A DNA stretch of 10,093 nucleotides, taken from positions 1-10,093 of the forward strand of contig PLXU01000168.1 of NCBI GenBank assembly GCA_003151555.1, read 5' to 3'. A program made the translations under genes and the position numbers. This DNA comes from Acidimicrobiaceae bacterium (lineage in GTDB: Bacteria; Actinomycetota; Acidimicrobiia; Acidimicrobiales; RAAP-2). Under the pieces are notes generated by a model. It was given only the letters and a program-made list of their open reading frames with translations, had not been told where the DNA came from and made no database searches. This document shows positions 6,381 through 10,093 of the stretch, in pieces. Each line of letters opens with the position of its first letter. Within the stretch, counting starts at the first letter, position 1.

Positions 6381-6551
6381 TGGACCATTTGAGCGTCTCC
6401 GGGATTTTGGTGGGGTGATAAGCGTGCGGACGGCCAAGAAGCTCAGAAATTGTGGTGTGAAGAGTACTTTTCGGTCGCCGAGGATATTCGCGATTTCAAA
6501 CCACCGGACGAGTTGACGACTGTACTGGCCGCTACCAGACGCGAGCCCTGA
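6380..6551 (+). pseudogene. Small ORF split by a +1 frameshift at GGGG-TGA; unknown function
   Basis: ATG at 6380 has GGAG 6 nt upstream and reads 12 codons to TGA-TAA at 6416-6421. Immediately before that stop is a run of four G (6412-6415). Skipping one of these bases gives a frame that continues to TGA at 6549-6551, for a joined protein of about 56 residues. The second part, with KLWCEEYFSVAEDIRDF and KPPDELTTVLAATRREP, is acidic and has protein-like composition, and its codons resemble those of nearby genes. The second frame on its own is open from 6393 but has no start with an SD (only a TTG at 6450). Readings: a decayed gene, an assembly error in the G run, or programmed +1 slippage at GGG-TGA. 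I do not recognise the family. Confidence 0.42.
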
Positions 6552-6693
6552 ATCGAGTCAATTCATTGAGTTTTTCATCGCTTAAGCCGTCAATTCGGCG
6601 GCTGTGATCGCTGACCGTGCCCAAGAGCCATATATAGGTCATTGGGGTGAAACCACGACGTGGTGTTTCGATGCTGTCGAACCAGACGCTCAC
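6532..6693 (-). CDS. Possible 53-residue protein or gene remnant, unknown
   Basis: From a GTG at 6693 a minus-strand frame encodes 53 residues to TAG at 6532. The sequence looks natural: a strand-like start (VSVWFDSIETPRRGF), then TPMTYIWLLGTVSDHSRRID and an amphipathic end (GLSDEKLNELTRFRARVW). The frame remains open eleven codons upstream of the GTG, through KIITISQVRT, to a TAG, and that part also looks like a beta strand. This suggests that the true protein was longer and its 5' part has decayed. No SD precedes the GTG. Its 3' end overlaps the small plus-strand ORF by 20 nt, in convergent arrangement. The family is not recognised and coding is uncertain. Confidence 0.3.
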   Translation of the reverse strand: MSVWFDSIETPRRGFTPMTYIWLLGTVSDHSRRIDGLSDEKLNELTRFRARVW

Positions 6694-7169
6694 CGTGCGT
6701 ACTTGTGAAATGGTGATGATCTTCTATGGAGGCGAAACGGGATGGCTGCGTGCTTTGAGTCAACTAAGATTTTCACCCTTAAAGTTGATCGCAAGTTGAG
6801 CAACCCCATTTACGGTGCCAGTTCGCACAAAATATTGAATCTTGATTAGTCGCAAGAAGGGGAGCGCCGAATTCTATGGAACTTCTAATGTTTGTGAAGG
6901 TGTCGCTCAAAACGCATAGATGTGAAGGCTTCATAACTTAGTGATCCAGTTCGTGACGCGATCAAGAATCTGGATTGTCATTCACAAAAATGCTTATTAC
7001 GAATTCGTAACGATTTCATTTCGGCAATAAAGAGAAAATATTCAGCAATTGGGAGTACTCTTTTTATAGCTTTTCATCAGGTAATTTGAGGCGAAGGGCT
7101 GCGTCAAGTTGAATTGTCAGTTTGGCAAAGAAATCGCCGAGGTATTCGCGTTTGCACGTGCCCCTTATC
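6694..7169 (+). other. AT-rich stretch without a supported gene
   Basis: About 480 bp are clearly more AT-rich than the neighbouring genes, and all frames are broken by frequent stops. The longest plausible start-SD pair is an ATG at about 6876 giving only 21 residues, which I do not accept. Within it are a 6-bp inverted repeat (ATCCAG 6944-6949 / CTGGAT 6970-6975, 20-nt loop) and the 14-bp palindrome at 6997-7010. It probably serves as the regulatory region of the surface-protein gene, or is a decayed remnant. Confidence 0.5.
6997..7010. repeat. 14-bp perfect palindrome TTACGAATTCGTAA
   Basis: Both halves match with no spacer, and the next base on each side breaks the symmetry. It lies about 160 bp upstream of the proposed -10 box of the surface-protein gene. 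Its size suits a dimeric helix-turn-helix regulator site. No second copy is seen in the window, so regulation is inferred from symmetry alone. Confidence 0.4.
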
Positions 7170-7175
7170 TATACT
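7170..7175 (+). promoter_or_regulatory. Possible -10 box of the surface-protein gene
   Basis: TATACT differs from TATAAT by one base. The nearest -35-like hexamer, TTGCAC at 7152-7157, leaves only a 12-bp spacer, too short for a standard sigma-70 promoter, so support is weak. A transcript from here would begin near 7182 and carry a leader of about 150 nt. Confidence 0.3.
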
Positions 7176-7190
7176 TGCGCTTAAGGAAAC

Positions 7191-7212
7191 GGCCGTGTCT
7201 TGTCACGAGGCC
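7191..7212 (+). promoter_or_regulatory. Possible 5'-leader hairpin of the surface-protein mRNA
   Basis: CGTG (7194-7197) pairs with CACG (7204-7207) around TCTTGT. After a 2-nt bulge, GGC (7191-7193) pairs with GCC (7210-7212). If transcription starts near 7182 this would sit close to the 5' end, where hairpins often stabilise abundant mRNAs. Both the start site and the role are inferred. Confidence 0.25.
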
Positions 7213-7332
7213 CTACCTTGTGATGAGTTATGCTGTATCGCATCGTCTGAAAACAGAAGGTTGATTAAGGTCAGCCCTAAGAAAATATGGAGTGAATCGA
7301 AAATGAAGACCACCACTAGGGAAGGATTCTTA

Positions 7333-9852
7333 ATGAATACCTCACGACGGATACCACGACAAATGGTCAAGGCTCTTGCTGCCGGTGCCGTGCTGATCGC
7401 AGCTGCGCTGCCATTGGCCATCGCTACAGCGGCGGGAGCGGCTGACACGGTGACCTCAATCACGTTCTGCACCACCGCCGGCTGTGGAGGAGATGGTGGT
7501 ACCTCGACGGTTTCCGCGTTCTTCGGTACAGGCGCGTCCGGTAGCTTCGTCATCACTGGAGTCTTTGCGGGCGACGGCGAAACGACTGCTACGGTAACGA
7601 CGACGGCTCCTGGAGTCACCTTTTCATCGATCGTCGACCCGTCCGGCGGTACGACAATTACGGGTCACTTCGCGTCGACATCAGCGACAACCCCGGGTTC
7701 GTACCCCATTACGGTGACTGACAACAACGGGACCGGCACAACGGCCGGCGTGTTCACCGTGAACGCTGCACCGTCAGTCTCTGCGGCAGTTCCTGCGACT
7801 ATCGCGGACACCGCTGGAAATGCGGCTGTGGCGGTGACCCTGACGGGATCCTTCGTCGGTACACCCGTCGTGTTCCTCACGAGCTCAGCGGATGGCACGA
7901 AGTTGACCGGTGTGACGGTGACCGCCAGTGGCGGTACCACCGCCTTGCCGGCTACATCACTGGCCACCTCGGTTACCCCTGAGAACATGGTCAACAGTGC
8001 GTCAGCGACGCCGGGCACGTACACCTTTACGGTGACGAACCCTGACGGCGGTACGTCGACGTCTGGCGCTATCTTCACTGTGACCGGCAACGAGATCAGC
8101 GAAATCAGCCCGTCGGCCGTTCCTTTGGTTGACGGCTCGTACCCGATCACGGTGAATGGTGGCGGCTTTGCTTCGTCCGCCACGCTTGCCCTCAGTGCAT
8201 GTGGCGCGACGGACGCAACCCTTGTGACCCTGCTCAACACCGGGACTGTCACTGGCGCCACCACGATGACTGACACCGTTGTTGTCACGGGTAGCCCTGC
8301 TATCAGTGCCACCTGCGTGTTGACGGTCACGAATGCGGCTCCTGGAAACCTTGACTCATACTCGACGGCCGCTGGTGCGTTCGGCATTGGTGGGCAGTCA
8401 ACGGTTGCTCCGCTCGTCACGGCTTCTAGCCTCTCGACGACGGCTGCGGTTTCACCTGGTGCACCTGCTCAGGCGATCACTTTCACCGGTCAAGGCTTTA
8501 GTCAGTACACCGCGCCTACGCAGACCACCGCAGGCACCTCAACCACGTCAGACGCCCACGCCTCGATTGGCACCACGGCTGCTGCTTGCCTCGGAGGCCA
8601 GACTGGAACGACGCTGACTTGTGAGTTGACGCTTACCTCCGGTGCCATCGCTGGCGCGCACTCGGCTGACGTTGACGGCTCGTACTTCCCGGCCGCCTTC
8701 TCGGTCGCTGGACCCGCCATTACTTCTGCTTTGCCCACGGGCATCGCGGTTGGTGCGCCGATCGGTACCGTTGTCACTTTGACGGGTACCGGCTTCAACC
8801 CAACCACAACTTGCACAGTTGCGGTGGGCACTGCCACGGGACTTGCGGGTATATGTCAGTACGTGAGCGCCACGACAGAAGACTTTGTCGTGACCGGTTC
8901 ACCGAGTGTTTCTTCGACCACGTCGACCCTGACGGTGTCGTCAGTTGACGCCTATGGCGCCAGTTCGGTTACCCCTGCGTTCCCGCTGGCCGTTGGCGCT
9001 GCGCCTTCGATCTCGTCGATCACGTACGCAACCGGAACCAGCGGTGTCGGTGTTGGCGCTGCGGGGCAGACCATCACAATCAACGGTACGAACCTGTCCG
9101 CCTCATCGACTGTGACGGCTTTCGTGAATGCCACCGCTGTCGCTGACGCTAGTGTCACGGCCACGGCTACCGCGGTGAACCTTGCCGGTACGCAATTGAC
9201 CGTCACGGTCAAGATTGCCTCCCCCGACTTGAACACCATAGATGGCTACACGGTCACGAACACCAACGGCGGCTCGGCGAAGGCCACTGCAGTTGCGCCG
9301 GCCGGTTTGGTCATTGACGCTGCGCCCACTGTTACGGGTGTGACGCCTGCAACCGCTACTCCAAGTGGCACGACGGCCTTCACGATTGCCGGTACGGGCT
9401 TTGGAGCCGGCGCTGCGGTTACGGCCTCAAGCGACGGAACTTGTGGAACTGCGACTGTGGTTTCCGCAACGTCGTTGACTGTGTCCTGCACACTTGGTGC
9501 AGCCTCAGCCACGCCTGTCACCCTGGCCGTGACCAACCTTGACGGTGGTTCCGCTATCACAGCTGCAGTTTTGACTGCCTCTGCCGCTCCCGCTTCGAAG
9601 AGCCCTCACGCTACGAAGGTTCATGGCTTTGCGGTGGTTGGCAAGACAGTGACGATCACGATCTCGGGTACTGGTTTCTACGGTGCGCCCAAGATTACGA
9701 GCAACAATAAAGGCACCACGGCCAAGGTTTCGCACGACACCGGCAAGTTGCTGACCGTGCGTATCTCTACCAAGGCTGGTAAGGGTTCACACACTCTGAC
9801 CATCCGTAATGCCAATGGCAAGTCTTGCAAGATCGGCTACTTAACGAAGTAA
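7333..9852 (+). CDS. Secreted multi-domain IPT/TIG-like surface protein
   Basis: The 839-residue protein starts with a signal peptide: basic MNTSRRIPRQMVK, a hydrophobic core at about 14-33, and likely cleavage near AGA-AD (residues 34-38). The rest is Thr/Ala/Gly/Ser/Val-rich and falls into about eight modules of 85-110 residues, starting near 38, 146, 253, 357, 461, 557, 664 and 752. Several carry the IPT/TIG pattern P..G.......T(I/L)TGTGF and end in VTN-x-(D/N)GG-S. Modules 1, 3, 4, 5 and 7 each have two Cys, suggesting disulfides outside the cell. The last module (about 752-839) is Lys-rich, has a lone Cys and ends at IGYLTK. No LPXTG motif or C-terminal membrane helix is seen. The start at 7333 has AAGGA 6 nt upstream; ATG 7303 (GGAG upstream) is possible, and the frame stays open to 7114. 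It may be an S-layer or cell-surface protein. Confidence 0.85.
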   Translation: MNTSRRIPRQMVKALAAGAVLIAAALPLAIATAAGAADTVTSITFCTTAGCGGDGGTSTVSAFFGTGASGSFVITGVFAGDGETTATVTTTAPGVTFSSIVDPSGGTTITGHFASTSATTPGSYPITVTDNNGTGTTAGVFTVNAAPSVSAAVPATIADTAGNAAVAVTLTGSFVGTPVVFLTSSADGTKLTGVTVTASGGTTALPATSLATSVTPENMVNSASATPGTYTFTVTNPDGGTSTSGAIFTVTGNEISEISPSAVPLVDGSYPITVNGGGFASSATLALSACGATDATLVTLLNTGTVTGATTMTDTVVVTGSPAISATCVLTVTNAAPGNLDSYSTAAGAFGIGGQSTVAPLVTASSLSTTAAVSPGAPAQAITFTGQGFSQYTAPTQTTAGTSTTSDAHASIGTTAAACLGGQTGTTLTCELTLTSGAIAGAHSADVDGSYFPAAFSVAGPAITSALPTGIAVGAPIGTVVTLTGTGFNPTTTCTVAVGTATGLAGICQYVSATTEDFVVTGSPSVSSTTSTLTVSSVDAYGASSVTPAFPLAVGAAPSISSITYATGTSGVGVGAAGQTITINGTNLSASSTVTAFVNATAVADASVTATATAVNLAGTQLTVTVKIASPDLNTIDGYTVTNTNGGSAKATAVAPAGLVIDAAPTVTGVTPATATPSGTTAFTIAGTGFGAGAAVTASSDGTCGTATVVSATSLTVSCTLGAASATPVTLAVTNLDGGSAITAAVLTASAAPASKSPHATKVHGFAVVGKTVTITISGTGFYGAPKITSNNKGTTAKVSHDTGKLLTVRISTKAGKGSHTLTIRNANGKSCKIGYLTK

Positions 9853-9873
9853 CCTGTAACTCCTAAGAAGTTC

Positions 9874-9907
9874 GCAGAAGGCCCCCTCGAAAGAGGGGGC
9901 CTTCTGC
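9874..9907 (+). terminator. Strong intrinsic terminator of the surface-protein gene
   Basis: GCAGAAGGCCCCCTC (9874-9888) pairs perfectly over 15 bp with 9893-9907 around a GAAA tetraloop, 21 nt after the stop codon. A short T-rich tail (TTTCTGTAATT) follows. The extreme stem stability and lone position suggest a monocistronic, highly expressed gene. Confidence 0.93.
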
Positions 9908-10000
9908 TTTCTGTAATTAGAAAATAAGTATGTGAATTGAATAAGAATCGTGGTGTAAAGGCTGTGTCAATTTATTGTTAAGTAGTTATCTTTAAAGTGT

Positions 10001-10016
10001 TCGTCTTTTAAGACGA
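10001..10016. repeat. Inverted repeat TCGTCTT-TT-AAGACGA
   Basis: Seven-base arms are perfectly complementary around two T. The centre is too tight for a stable RNA hairpin without opening a pair, so a DNA-level operator is at least as likely as an RNA structure. Confidence 0.45.
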
Positions 10017-10034
10017 CTCACAGGGTTTTCTCAC

Positions 10035-10066
10035 TTAAAGGCCCATCAATCACGGTTAGCCTTTAA
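10035..10066. repeat. Inverted repeat TTAAAGGC / GCCTTTAA with 16-nt loop
   Basis: Perfect 8-bp arms at 10035-10042 and 10059-10066 flank CCATCAATCACGGTTA. No T-run follows. It lies 18 nt after the preceding inverted repeat, so the two may form one regulatory leader; the function is unknown. Confidence 0.4.
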
Positions 10067-10093
10067 ACAAGGCATTATCCGATGCCGTAATTA

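Larger units (their letters stand above)
9911..10093. other. AT-rich intergenic end of window, no gene seen
   Basis: No frame with a plausible start and SD is found on either strand. The composition resembles the AT-rich region before the surface-protein gene. It holds two inverted repeats, listed separately, and several TTTAAAG/CTTAAAG words. It may be the control region of a gene beyond the window edge. Confidence 0.5.

Noticed and set aside
6653..6663. CCACGACGTGG palindrome flanked by GAAA/TTTC
   Set aside because: It is short, has a one-base centre and lies inside a possible coding frame; chance symmetry is likely.
6876..6941. Plus-strand 21-codon ORF from an ATG after a G-rich stretch
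   Set aside because: It is too short, the SD-like AAGGGGAG is poorly spaced, and the peptide has no recognisable feature.
7114..7332. Upstream extension of the surface-protein reading frame
   Set aside because: The extension would bury the signal peptide behind 73 residues with many Cys and basic residues; the ATG at 7333 with AAGGA 6 nt upstream explains the N-terminus.
7441..9852. CRISPR-like or nucleotide tandem repeats in the surface-protein gene
   Set aside because: Repetition is at the protein-module level with strongly diverged DNA; there are no regular identical units or spacers.

Overview
The window looks like chromosomal DNA of a high-GC Gram-positive bacterium (Actinomycetota), possibly of the class Acidimicrobiia. 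The evidence is GC-rich genes with GTG starts, a probable leaderless promoter, and a large secreted protein built from IPT/TIG-like modules with a basic C-terminal module. The class assignment is an impression from protein style, not from a marker gene.

Layout, left half. Positions 1-162 hold the last 53 codons of a nitrilase-superfamily amidohydrolase. A GNAT acetyltransferase (724-206, minus) converges on it and is divergent from an AI-2E/PerM-type membrane transporter (845-1972, plus). A minus-strand run then reads from right to left: single-domain rhodanese (5179-4844), amidase-signature hydrolase (4838-3411), a possible 46-residue protein (3414-3274), a membrane/His-rich/SHOCT protein (3238-2924) and a UPF0173-type metallo-beta-lactamase-fold hydrolase (2793-2026). 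The first members are nearly contiguous, with a 5-nt gap and a TTGA overlap, so they are probably co-transcribed. The hydrolase seems to have its own promoter.

Middle. Seventy bases from the rhodanese start, and facing the other way, lies a fusion of an N-terminal rhodanese with an ETHE1-like persulfide dioxygenase domain (5250-6350, plus). A TAAACT box sits 6 nt before its GTG start, which suggests a leaderless mRNA. Together the two genes form a compact divergent persulfide/sulfane-sulfur handling locus.

Right half. From 6351 to 7332 the sequence turns AT-rich and has no long gene. It contains an inverted repeat that embeds the Shine-Dalgarno of a small frameshifted ORF (6380-6551), a converging minus-strand candidate (6693-6532), a 14-bp perfect palindrome (6997-7010) and a probable leader for the next gene. 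That gene (7333-9852) encodes an 839-residue secreted protein with about eight beta-sandwich modules and paired cysteines. A perfect 15-bp GAAA-loop terminator (9874-9907) follows it. The last 180 bases are AT-rich, with two inverted repeats and no gene.

I see no clear new defence or mobile system. The points most worth checking are the small ORF with its SD-sequestering hairpin and GGG-TGA frameshift site, the reversed domain order of the rhodanese-dioxygenase fusion, the overlapping micro-ORF after the amidase, and the C-terminal module of the surface protein.
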